64,000 bases of DNA from Elgaria multicarinata webbii. Lineage: Eukaryota; Chordata; Lepidosauria; Squamata; Anguidae. Within the stretch, counting starts at the first letter, position 1. Each line of letters begins with the position of its first letter. Position numbers and translations under genes: made by a program. The DNA lies in the NCBI RefSeq assembly GCF_023053635.1, contig NC_086173.1:144183197-144247196 (forward strand). Reading direction: 5' to 3'. The notes below the pieces were generated by a model. That model worked only from the letters and a program-made list of their open reading frames with translations, was not told where the DNA came from and did no database searches. This document shows, piece after piece, positions 37,084-46,375 of this stretch.

Positions 37084-37185
37084 CACGTGGGTCTGCTGTT
37101 CTACGTGCTCAAGGGCGAGGCTACCTTCTGATTGGCTGGTCTTGGCCAGTCCCACGTGGGGATAAGTGCTGCTTTGGGACACGTG
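37084..37185. promoter_or_regulatory. Cluster of three CACGTG E-boxes
   Basis: CACGTG is present at 37084-37089, 37153-37158 (inside the ten-base palindrome CCCACGTGGG) and 37180-37185, with an ATTGG at 37131-37135 between them. Such sites are bound by USF and MYC/MAX-type bHLH-zip factors; occupancy here is inference. Confidence 0.6.
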
Positions 37186-37274
37186 GCATCGGAAAAAGAA
37201 GGGGCGGGGGGTTGGGTTTAGTGTTGGCGCTGGAAAGTCCTCCGGGGTCTGGAAGGATGGGCAGGGCGCACGCG

Positions 37275-37284
37275 GCGCATGCGC
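37275..37284. promoter_or_regulatory. NRF1 palindrome
   Basis: GCGCATGCGC, the perfect core of the NRF1 site, which is common in CpG-island promoters of housekeeping genes. Confidence 0.6.
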
Positions 37285-39297
37285 CAGTTTGGGTGGCTAT
37301 GCTGGAGGCGGCGAAAGGGAGGGTGTTTGTCGGGGGAGCTGGCTGCGGGGGAGTTTCGCGCCAGGAGAGGGTGTGCGTGCTTGGCTGGGAGCGTTTTCGC
37401 TCCTTGGGACAGGTTAGAGCTCGTACGGCTGCTGGATATAATGCGGGCTTTTCCAAGAACGCTGTAGTCCCCACCCCTCGCTCGGCTCTTGCGCCTGCCG
37501 CGAATCGCACCGCCCTCCCCGGGCGCGCAGCCTTTGCAGCCCGTTCTAGCCATAAACATGTTGACTGGGAGCCCAGCCCCACGGAATTCACTGGGACTTG
37601 TTCCCGTCTGCCTGCCCAGGGCGGCAGGCCGCCCTCGTGATCTGTTCTTCCCCTGCTTGTGCCTGCCTCGCTGTCCTTCTGTTGTCCCCCCGGTGATTCG
37701 GTGTAAGCTCCTTTGGGGGGCGGCGGCGGTGGGTGGGGGAGGGCGACCAGCTTGCTCTTGGGGTGCTTCCCAAGGGAGGCCTCCTAGTGCTACTCATCAA
37801 AAGGCACTATGCAGCTATTGCTTAAGGGACTTTTTGGGGTGGTGGGGGAAAAAACAGCGATAGGAAAAGGTAAGATGGTCAGAAAGGACGACGACGACGT
37901 CTGAATGCTTCCCCCCCCCAAAAAAAAAATCCCGTGAATGAGATTGCACAATAAATAAACCCTCGTCGGGAAGTACCCCAGCAAAAGCGGCTCACACATG
38001 TCCTCGTAGGGTCTATTTGGGCGTACACCTCTACTTTCTCTCTCCACCTCCCCCCCCCCCCGTCTGCACAAAGCTTTCGATCTCTATGCATTAAAATGAA
38101 GAGCGACACCTTGAAAGAAATGGACGGCGGAGAAAGGAGATTTAATCCAGTCTCGTATGAAAAATGGAAGAAAGTGGGAGAGCCTCTCCACTCATGGTGC
38201 AATGACCTTGGGGTAATAGTTGCTCACTGCGAGCTTTGAATACAATGCTGAACTTGGTTACTACTTCCCAATGAAAGAAAACTCAGTAAATTGAATAAGG
38301 ATGTACTGTTTAAATAACCCTGCAACCCAACCTAAGGTTACGGCTACCTCAAGTCATAGATGTGTTCGGGAGACTGACCCCTTCAAGATAAACAGCAATG
38401 ATCTCCAATCAAAACAATTGTTTTGTGTTATTACTCCAGATAACAATGAGAAATTCAAGGAAGTCCAATACAAGAAGGGCAGGTGCCAATGCATAAGAAC
38501 AGCATAGATGGATGTCGGCCTGCCTGTGAGAGCCCCTGAGCTGTATACCTTGTGTGTGTCAGTTTCCACCATCTCTTCTTAATCAAGGTGGCCTGTTTCA
38601 GGAGGATCTTGAATGCAGGCATTTGGGGTTTCAGCCAAGAGTCAGAGCCTGTTCTGTATCTGCTTGGCTTCGAAATAAACTTTGTCCTAAACACAGACCT
38701 GTGTCTGCTGCAGTGGGGGAGGGAGGAGGCTGTGCCTAAGCCCACTGAAATTAAGCATAAGCACACCTAACTGCAGTTATATTTTCATCCCCCTTAGACA
38801 AGGATTGCCTCCCCCAAAACGTCTCAGAACCATTTACAATACTGGTGGTGGGCCCTATACATAAATGAAATGTAAGACAGCTTTGCAAATTGAAAGTTAA
38901 AACATGGGAATGGTGGTAGTGGAGAACAGGCATCACTTGGCCAGAACAAAGGGCCATGTGTATCCATCTGGGGCTATGCTGATCCCCTCTTGTTTGTGTT
39001 CGTGCTGGGATGGAGGTGGTGTAACTGCCCAGTGGCCTTTGATTGGCTGGGCCTTACCCTTGTTTCTGCAGACACAGGGAAACAAGTCACAGAGCAGACT
39101 TTTGCAGTTTAAAGTTTCCAAAGGCAAGGAATCAAGAATAAGTCCCAACCCATAGTTATAGACCACTCTTGATGGCCACTCAGTCATCCCCCAGCAACTA
39201 GTCTTTCCCCTTTCAGATGTCCCAAAGCAATATTGGTAGTGCAGCCTTCCCAACCTGGTACCCTCTAGAGGTTTTAGGCTTCAACTCCCATGGTCAA

Positions 39298-39530
39298 GAA
39301 TTTATTTGTTACATTTATATCTCGGGTTTCCTCCAAGGGGTCCAATGTACATGATCCTCCATTTTCTCCTTATAACAACCCTGTGAGGTAAGTTAGACTG
39401 AGTCAGTGACTGGCTCCAGTCTAGTGACTAGCTCCAATCAACCAGTGAGCTTCATGGTGGGTGGAGACTAGAACCCAGGTCTCCTGCATCCTTGTCCAAT
39501 ACTCTAAACACACCACCACACTGGCTTTCC
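39298..39530 (-). repeat. tRNA-derived SINE (second family), reverse
   Basis: On the minus strand it begins near 'gccagtgtggtggtgtgtttagag', has a B-box-like GGGTTCTAGTCTCC, a middle core (cactggttgattggagc) and a LINE-like tail ending 'atataaatgtaacaaataaat'. Same family at 51162-51272 and 53622-53868. Confidence 0.75.
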
Positions 39531-39751
39531 ACTGAAATCCTGCTGGCAGTAGTCCAAGACATCAGGGGGGGGGGGGGTCGGAGGGTTACCAGGTTGGGAA
39601 AAGCTGAAGTATTGTCATAGTGTAGTGTTAGCCTAGGCAAACAACAGACAGTGCACAAGACATTTCAGTTGCTTTTAATTGTTCATATAGCTTAAAACTG
39701 AAACTTCCTGGATAGCTCACTTGAGCGCATGCGAGTGAATGCATTTACGGC

Positions 39752-39842
39752 TTGACCACATTTACATCTTTGCTTGGAAGTAAATTCCACAGAAGTCAAT
39801 GGGATTAAAACAAGTAGGGCTGGGCTGCAATCCTAAACAGAC
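39752..39842. repeat. Short fold-back element ('cataggattg' type)
   Basis: 'cttggaagtaaattccacagaagtcaatgggatt...gctgcaatcctaaac' fits the family listed at 23228. Confidence 0.5.
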
Positions 39843-41008
39843 ATATTATGTAGCAAGAGTAATTGAACCCACTGGAATTTATTTCCACATACACACAAAC
39901 AGAATTGTAAGCTTATATGCAGGGGACTTGCTTCTGGATAGAAGGACCCACAGTAATTAGAACTGTGGCTTTTACAGGAAGCCCAGAACAGAATCAAGCA
40001 ACTGTTTTCATACAAACATATTTTGAAATCTTAAACTTTGGAAACAAATGTAACACAGAAAACATTTTGTTTTGTTCTTAGAAACAGATAGAGAAATTCT
40101 AAATTAGTGCCAGCAAGTTTACAAAAACATGGAGAAACAAGTGGGACGAGCATAAAATGTTGCAGTGTATAATGCTCCTCTTCAGGGTGCCAGCCATGTT
40201 CTTTTCCAGGGCACTCCATTTCTCCTCCCTCCTGCCCCTCTCGTCTGCATTCTTCACCCACTGAGCATGCTCAGTTTGACCCCCCTTCTTTTCCCCAACG
40301 GTTTTTTTTTTTTTTTTGGAGGGGGAGGGGGGGCTTCTGCAAACCTTGGGTTTTCCCCGAGCATATTAAATATCTCCTCGTCATTCCAGCTGCAGAAGCC
40401 CTGCCAACCTTACCTGTAAGCCACATGAAAGTACAGCAAGCCTTATTTTTAATACCTTATTGAGGCCTCTCAAAACAGCAGCTCCCTTCCAGGCTTAGCA
40501 TTCACTGTGCAAGCTGGAGGATGTACTGCTCTGAATGTCAGCGGAGGCAACATAATGCTGCCTTCCGGTAGGGTGAGATTCTGGAGTCCCATCCCCCTTC
40601 GCTCGCTCTCTCATCTTTCCCTTTAAAAAAAAACCAACAAGCCACCGCAGCCCTGTTCCTATCCTATCAGGCCCACAATGCAACAGTCCAGCCTCGCTCC
40701 TCCACCAGGATGTGGAGAACAGGAAACTGGCACAGCTGTTACCCATGGCTGCGGTGAAGCAGGCGCGGGAGACCTCTGGTGGCAGCAATGCCACAGTACA
40801 CCAGGGGAGACAAACAGCTTTTGAAGTCATTTTGGAAGTGCCTTGGACAAGGCGTCTGTGTGAGCAGAAAACGCTCCTCCACCCTCCTTTCATTAAATCG
40901 GTTTCCTGCATCTGTCAGTGTTTACATTCATGAATAGGGGCCCTTCTGGTCACAGGGACATCAAGGGAAGCTGCCTCATGTACCAGGTCATCATATTATC
41001 TTAACCCA

Positions 41009-41118
41009 ATCTTCCCCAACCTTGGGCTACACGTCTCATAATCCCCTGCCAGGTTGGCCATGCTAGATGGGAGTTGTAGGCCAGCACGCCTGGAGGGCAC
41101 CAAGTTGAGGAAGGCTGG
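41009..41118. repeat. Palindromic MITE (CCTCCAGATG type)
   Basis: 'cttccccaaccttgggctacacg' on the left is answered by 'gcctggagggcaccaagttgaggaaggctgg' on the right. Confidence 0.65.
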
Positions 41119-41317
41119 TCTACTTTGGCACGCCTAAACGTTTGGGGGTGGGGTTGCTGCCAAAAATGTAGAGGGGGCAGATCACCTGGTTTGCAGGCCT
41201 TTTAAGGGCAAAATTTTAAACGGTTTTTAAATTTGTAAAAAAAAAAAAAGGGGGGGGGGGACAGCAGAGAAAATTTAAGGGGGCCTGCCCTCCTAAAGCA
41301 AGGTCTTTCACAGATTT

Positions 41318-41385
41318 TTTTAAAAAACTGCAGATGCCAGGGACTGAAAATGTGCTCTACCACCAGAGCTATGGATCCCTCCCCT
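41318..41385 (-). repeat. tRNA-derived SINE head, reverse
   Basis: 'gcagatgccagggactgaaaatgtgctctaccaccagagctatgg' is the inverted tRNA-like head of the 1555-1733 family. Confidence 0.55.
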
Positions 41386-41461
41386 CCCACATAGCATAGG
41401 GACTGCCTCACTCCAACATACACAGTTCCCAATCTGTTTTTTAAATGTTAAATTGGTCCCA

Positions 41462-41600
41462 TAGTGTGCTATAAGGGCACACGATGCAGCTACCTGATAC
41501 CAAGCAGATCTGTGTCTGCTCAGTGCGTGGATAGGAGACCACATGGGCACCTCACGTAAGCCACCTTAAGCTCCATCATGGACGGAAGGATCCTTCATCC
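41462..41600 (+). repeat. 5S rRNA-derived SINE
   Basis: 'aagcagatctgtgtctgctcagtgcgtggataggagaccacatggg' aligns by eye with the 3' half of 5S rRNA (AAGCAGGGTCGGGCCTGGTT / AGTACTTGGATGGGAGACC). It is a SINE3-type element or an old 5S pseudogene with added tail, not a functional 5S gene. Confidence 0.55.
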
Positions 41601-41914
41601 TGCCCATCACTGGTGGTGAGTCTATTGGTTCTCAGTGCTGCTGTGAAAAAGGTTGTGGCCTGTTTTATCTCACGGTGGATCTTCTTGCAAAACCTTGATC
41701 CTAAAACTATTTCCTCTGAAGTCCCCCTGGTTTCAGAAAAACATCTGCACTTAATTGTATGCCTAGGGCTGTGGCCTAAATGTCCTTGATCCCAAGTCTG
41801 TTGCATGGCTTTCTAGAAACCATGTCACGACCTATCAGCTCCAATGGCCTTTAATTTTTTGTTTCATTTTTCTAGCACTCGTGGTTATAAAACAGTAACT
41901 CCTGGAAGCTTGCA

Positions 41915-42160
41915 TACATTTTAATTATTATTTATACAGCACTATCAATGTACAAGGACCCCTTACAGAGTTTGGTAAGAAAAAAAAATACAGGTTGTTG
42001 CCCTCCATCCCATGAAGCTGCAGTCTAAATTTTGACAGTGTGAGAGCATCAGCAGATGTGAGATGAAGGTAAAAACACGGAGGGGAAGAGTGGGAGAGGC
42101 AAGGATAAGGAGGGGTGGGCGGGCAAATGTAACTAAACACACTTAGGCCTCCCCCCTTTT
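41915..42160 (-). repeat. LINE 3' end, TGTACATTGATAGTGCTGTATAAATAAT tail type
   Basis: Antisense 'attattatttatacagcactatcaatgtacaaggaccccttacagag' followed by 3' UTR-like sequence. Tail-only copies of this family are at 53545-53598 and 59577-59632. Confidence 0.65.
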
Positions 42161-42182
42161 TTTGCAATTGTGGGTATAGAAT

Positions 42183-42800
42183 AAATCAGGAGTGGGGAAC
42201 TTCTTTCTGCCCAAGGGCCAACTTCCATTTGAAGAGGCTTGGGGGTGACATTCCAGAAGTGGGTGAGGCAAGAGGCAAAAGGGGCATCGCCAAAATGCCA
42301 GCACATTGTAGCTTAAAGTTCTTACTGCCAGCCATTAAGCCTTAGGAGAGGTAAGAACATCAGAAGTGCCCTGCTGGATCAGACCAAGGGCCCATCTAGT
42401 CCAGCACTCTGTTCACCCAGTGGCCAACCAGCCATCGGCCAGGGATCAACAAGCAGGACATGGTGCAACAGCACCCTCCCACCCATGTTCCCCAGGAACT
42501 GGTGCACACAGGCTTACTGTCTCGAATACTGGAGATAGCACACAACCATCAGGGTTAGTAGCCATTGATAGCCTTCGCCTCCAGGAATTTATCCAACCCC
42601 GCCTTTAAAGCCATCCAAATGGGTGGCCATCACTACATCTTGTGGTAGTGAGTTCCATAATTTAACTATGCGCTGTGTGAAGAAGTCCTTCCTTTTATTT
42701 GTCCTGGTATTTGACCTTTTAGAATGGGGAAGGGGTATGTCCATCTGGGGAACCCCAGAGGGCTGGACTGGGACCCCAGGAGGTCCTGAGGCTCCCGACC
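42183..42800 (+). repeat. Dispersed ~350-bp repeat, copy 2, split by a CR1-like element
   Basis: The parts are 42183-42354 and 42713-42800. They carry the same ordered blocks as 5585-5938 and 49062-49430. The interruption falls between 'aagccttaggagaggt' and 'tttgaccttttagaatgggg'. Confidence 0.65.
42355..42712 (-). repeat. CR1-like LINE 3' end, reverse
   Basis: Starts AAGAACATCAGAAGTGCCCTGC and continues with 'tggatcagaccaagggcccatctagtccagcactctg' through to 'cttccttttatttgtcctg'. It is highly similar over its length to 57953-58292. It is younger than the repeat it interrupts. Confidence 0.8.
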
Positions 42801-43259
42801 CCCAGACTAAACAGTTAGGCCAAGGACTTCAACAAGAAAAGTCAAGCAAACATTGGGGAAAATACATGGTCCCATGGCCCAAATTCACACTGACTTACGA
42901 GTCAGACCACAATCCACAGTGCCAGCCACCTGATCTACGACTTGCTTGCACCCACAGGCATCGCAAGGTCATGATAACATCAACATCCCCCTTAGTGAAC
43001 CCCAAATTGATATCATCAGGCCAAATCTATCCCCCAATTACCAATCTAGTGCCGAAACAGAGACAGGCAAGGAGCAGCGGTGGTGGTTGTGGCAATACAA
43101 CCACTGTTACATGCCACAGAGGGGTTAAAGGCACAGGAGCTGTGCAAAAAAAAACAAAAAAGCCTAGCTGAGTGGAAAGTTGAACTACCCTGGTAGGAAG
43201 AGACTGGACAAAGGTGCCCAGAGAGGGCACGGGGAGGGGTGGTCCTAAACACTGGATTA

Positions 43260-43352
43260 AGGGGACAATCCTGTTTACACTTATATGGGAGTATGTCCCA
43301 TGTAGCTGAATGGGACATACTTCCACGTAAGGAGGAATAGGATCAGGCTGCA
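43260..43352. repeat. Fold-back element with perfect arms
   Basis: GTATGTCCCA (43291-43300) and TGGGACATAC (43311-43320) form a 10-base stem around a 10-base loop. The outer 'acaatcctgtttac' and 'ggaataggatcag' extend the stem imperfectly. Confidence 0.65.
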
Positions 43353-43531
43353 CAATGCTCGAACCCTGCTCCGCAACGGGAGCTGTAGCACAACTGGGAA
43401 AACAACCCCCAAAGAGCTGCAAAGTCTCATCTTAACACTACCACACTTTCCCCATGCTCCTTGGCACAACTCTTGCCCTCTCCTGCCTGCCAGCTCGCTT
43501 TCACACACCATTAATGCTTGATAACCTGTAG

Positions 43532-43607
43532 CGGCTTTCCCCAACCCAGGGCCCTCCAGAGGTCCTGGACTACAACAACTATCATCCCCAGCCAACAGGC
43601 ACTGTAA
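43532..43607. repeat. Palindromic MITE, one arm
   Basis: 'ctttccccaacccagggccctccagaggtcctggactacaacaactatcatcccc' matches the left arm of the common family. Confidence 0.6.
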
Positions 43608-44238
43608 ACCGTGGGAGACGGTAACGGCCCATTCTGTGACTGCTCAAGGTCCACTAGCTCTAAATACCCAAAGGCAATTTGTTTCTTTGCTTTGCTGCTA
43701 CATAAAACTTCACAAATTGTACACCGACCAGCAGGACCCTGTATTACAAGTCACTCCAAACCATCAGGGGGTTTATGACTCAGCTGTAAACATCATGTTG
43801 CCTTTTATTCCAAGAGGCTCTTAAACCCAGTTGAAAGGTGGAGCGGGGGGGATTTCACATCCATCGGCAAGAAGGGCTTCTGCCAGCAATTTGTCTCATT
43901 GTGTGGTGAAATACTTTGCCTAACTGGCAGGGTTAGAGGGAGTCTAACAAAGGCTTTTATTGGATGACAAAAAAGAAGGCCCAGAGGCTCTGCTCATGAC
44001 CTGCTAAACAGGGCCAGGATTTTGGGCCAAGTCAGAGTTCTGTGCCATGTATTGCTGGAGGGAGTTTGATGGCAGCAGAGATAGGCCTTATCTGCACTGG
44101 GATATTGTGTAGCTCCCTGAATGCCGGTTTGCAACACCTGTAAGCTGCAGGTAGCCTTTCCTGAAAAAATTATCTGATCTTAAAGGTACACACCACATTT
44201 ATTGATACAGAATAATCAAAATCCCATGTATATGGGCA

Positions 44239-44370
44239 CAGGTTGGCAAGCTGGTGCCCGCCGGATGTTTTGGACTACAGCTCCCTTATGCCCCAGCCAG
44301 CATGGCCCATGTTCATGGATGATGGAGGTTGTAATCCAAAACGTCTGGAGAGCACTAGGTTGCCTATACT
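44239..44370. repeat. Palindromic MITE (CCTCCAGATG type)
   Basis: Both arms are present: 'ggttggcaagctggtgcccgccggatgttttggactac' and 'gtaatccaaaacgtctggagagcactaggttgcc'. Confidence 0.65.
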
Positions 44371-45119
44371 TACATTTGGGATTCTACCACCAGTCCACAG
44401 GGGAATTTCAGATACTGACTGAAGCTATGCCTATTCAAACAGAGCTCGGTCTGAAATTCAAAGGGATCACACCACATTTTCTGTACCACTTTTGCAGTAA
44501 GACTTTGCAGAGTTATCAGTGTGCACTGAAAACTGAAGTGAGACAAGATTTTATCACAAAATAGGACAGGGTGTGTGTTGCAGGTGGCATCTAGAGCTGC
44601 CTGTGTTTTTAATAATTGCATTAAAAGAACATGGGAAAGCAAACGCTTTTTCTCATCACTGCATCTGCATGCTGGGAAAAACTGCACCTAGTGCATCTCT
44701 GGCAGTTGTTAGAAGGTGCAGGAGCCCTGCCCCCACCCACCCCAAAAGTTGAGAACTTTGTTGAATCCATCATATCAGGATCACCAGCTTTGCTCATTTT
44801 CACTTGCAAACAAAGATGAACCTTATACAAACTAGTCAGAGTGTCCAGTGACCCACTTTACACCCTAAGCCTTGATCAACCAAGCCTTTTTAATCTGGAC
44901 GACGTAGTCCTAGGATTTTTGCAAGACTACAGGCTGGCCCAAATTTAGGCCATCAGAAGAAATTGAAAATGGCTGCCATTGGGAGCCTTTGCAACAACTA
45001 CCACTAAGGAAGCAGAGAAGATGGGTTGCAATTTGGATTAAAGGCAAGTCTTAGAAACCCCGATGGCTACCAGTTGAGTGGATACAAAGATAGGTCCAAC
45101 AAGAGACCCAGATGAACAT

Positions 45120-45286
45120 CAGTGGAGGCTGGTGGCTCCAATGTCAATGGGGCGGTGAATCCGCTCTGGGTTTCAGTCAAAACTCTAAAAGAGCTATCTG
45201 CACCTTAGATAGTTCCTTTAGCATTCTGACGGAAACCCAGAGCGGATCCACCATGCCAGTGACATCAGAGCCACCGGCCACCGCTG
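45120..45286. mobile_element. Hairpin MITE with ~70-bp terminal inverted repeats, copy 1
   Basis: It starts CAGTGGAGGCTGGTGGCTCC and ends in the near-inverse ...GGCCACCGCTG. The arms stay similar inward to 'gctctgggtttcagtcaaaactc' and 'agcattctgacggaaacccagagc'. The CAGTG end fits hAT-type termini, but no clear 8-base target duplication was found. Copy 2 is at 50254-50417. Confidence 0.75.
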
Positions 45287-45416
45287 TGTGCATGTGTGTG
45301 CGGCTGAAGGAACAGCCGTGGACATGTAATGGCTAGTAACAGTGAAACAGAGATCATAAGCAAACTCCCCCCAACCCTTTCCCTTTTCGTGCCTTTTCTT
45401 AAGAGGCATTGTCTCA

Positions 45417-45422
45417 TTTATT
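45417..45422 (-). terminator. Candidate polyadenylation signal of the PTH2 gene
   Basis: AATAAA on the minus strand, about 865 bases past the stop codon. It is the first clear hexamer I noticed downstream. It implies a 3' UTR of about 0.9 kb that would include the hairpin's neighbourhood but not the hairpin. Confidence 0.3.
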
Positions 45423-46285
45423 TAAGGAGTTGAATCCGTGGCCGAATGCTCCCATTTGTCCCTCCGTCGCTTGAAGTTCTCCCCACCCAGCCCGCCAGCT
45501 CCCAATCTCTGCTAACAGCACATCATTGGCTGGAGTTAGCACAGCAACTTTCTAGTTCAACCCCCGCCCCATCCACAGGCTGGAGACGGGACAGTACGGT
45601 GCTAGTGCAGCTTTAAAAATCCAGCTCCTTAGAGCCATTTGGAACGGATAACTAAAAGGATGTCTTAAGAAGGGAAACAATCCACCGGCAGGGAAAGATA
45701 TGAGGGGTTCCAACTACTACAAGGCAGACTTTGGGCTAAACAGGGAAGTTACAGCTTCCTATAGCAGACACGGCAGTTCAGCGGTAGAATAAGCTGTCTA
45801 GAGAGGCTACAGCCTTCTTTCCCTCCCCTTAAAATACCCCCAACACAAGACAGACAATTTTGGGGGAAGCTTTAGGTACAAGATATCCTCCTGCAGGGAG
45901 GGGTTACAATAGATTACATACACCCCCGACAGTGCTCCTTCCATGGCTTCCCCATGGTGCAAAACGGAAGCCCCCGGCAACACCTGCCCAGAATCCCCCC
46001 TCGTTCGGACATGGTGCAGAGAATACAGACCCCGTCTTCTTACCGAGCCCACCTGGGAGCACCCTAAAAATCCAACCGCCACAGATCTGTACAGCCTCCA
46101 CTTTATAAAAAAGAAAAGAAAAGAAAGAGCGCTCCTCTTTTAAACGAGAGCTGCCCTGTTGTTTTCCATGCTGCCCAGACGGGCCTTGAGTTGCTCTCTC
46201 TTCTCCCCACCCGCTGAGAAGGGCACGCGCACCCAAGGGTCACCCGGAAACGCCAAGGCGGGCGAGCCAAGCTGCGAAGGACTTC

Positions 46286-46375
46286 TCAGTTCAGCAGTTT
46301 GAGCTGCCCCGTCACCTGATTCACCATCTCTTCTTCCCCCATAATGGCAAGGACTGTGTGCGACCCAGCTGGAAT
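46286..46375 (-). CDS. PTH2 gene exon 6 and stop
   Basis: IPAGSHTVLAIMGEEEMVNQ then VTGQLKLLN and TGA; acceptor TTTCAG. Equivalent to the IAPGSQTVLGIGP...VTGHLKLY end of PTRH2. The GIGP turn reads AIMG here. Confidence 0.93.
   Translation of the reverse strand: MPAGSHTVLAIMGEEEMVNQVTGQLKLLN

Larger units (their letters stand above)
36480..37720. promoter_or_regulatory. CpG island, divergent promoter of SETD5 and a plus-strand transcript
   Basis: A CpG-rich block in otherwise AT-rich DNA, placed where the 5' end of minus-strand SETD5 is expected. Left of about 36.6 kb the plus strand is C-rich (35.75-36.6 kb); right of about 37.0 kb it is G-rich (37.2-37.4 kb). This is the base skew expected for transcripts leaving in both directions. 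Inverted CCAAT boxes (ATTGG) lie at 36729-36733, 36804-36808 and 36918-36922. I could not place SETD5 exon 1 or its donor with confidence. Confidence 0.75.
37720..45400. other. Intergenic region between SETD5 promoter and PTH2 gene
   Basis: No exon of a known protein was recognised on either strand. It holds SINEs, LINE ends and fold-back elements listed separately, a G-run at 39567-39578, a T-run then G-rich tract at about 40302-40333, and an A-run followed by a G-run near 41237-41261. The open frame at 42623-43171 (plus) is partly a CR1-like repeat and otherwise unlike anything I know. Confidence 0.5.

Noticed and set aside
37059-37640. 193-codon plus-strand frame downstream of the TATA box
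   Set aside because: Low-complexity Gly/Arg/Ala sequence in a CpG island with overlapping open frames on both strands and no recognisable domain.
41462-41600. Functional 5S rRNA gene
   Set aside because: Only the 3' half resembles 5S rRNA, with many differences and a fused tail; best read as a 5S-derived SINE.
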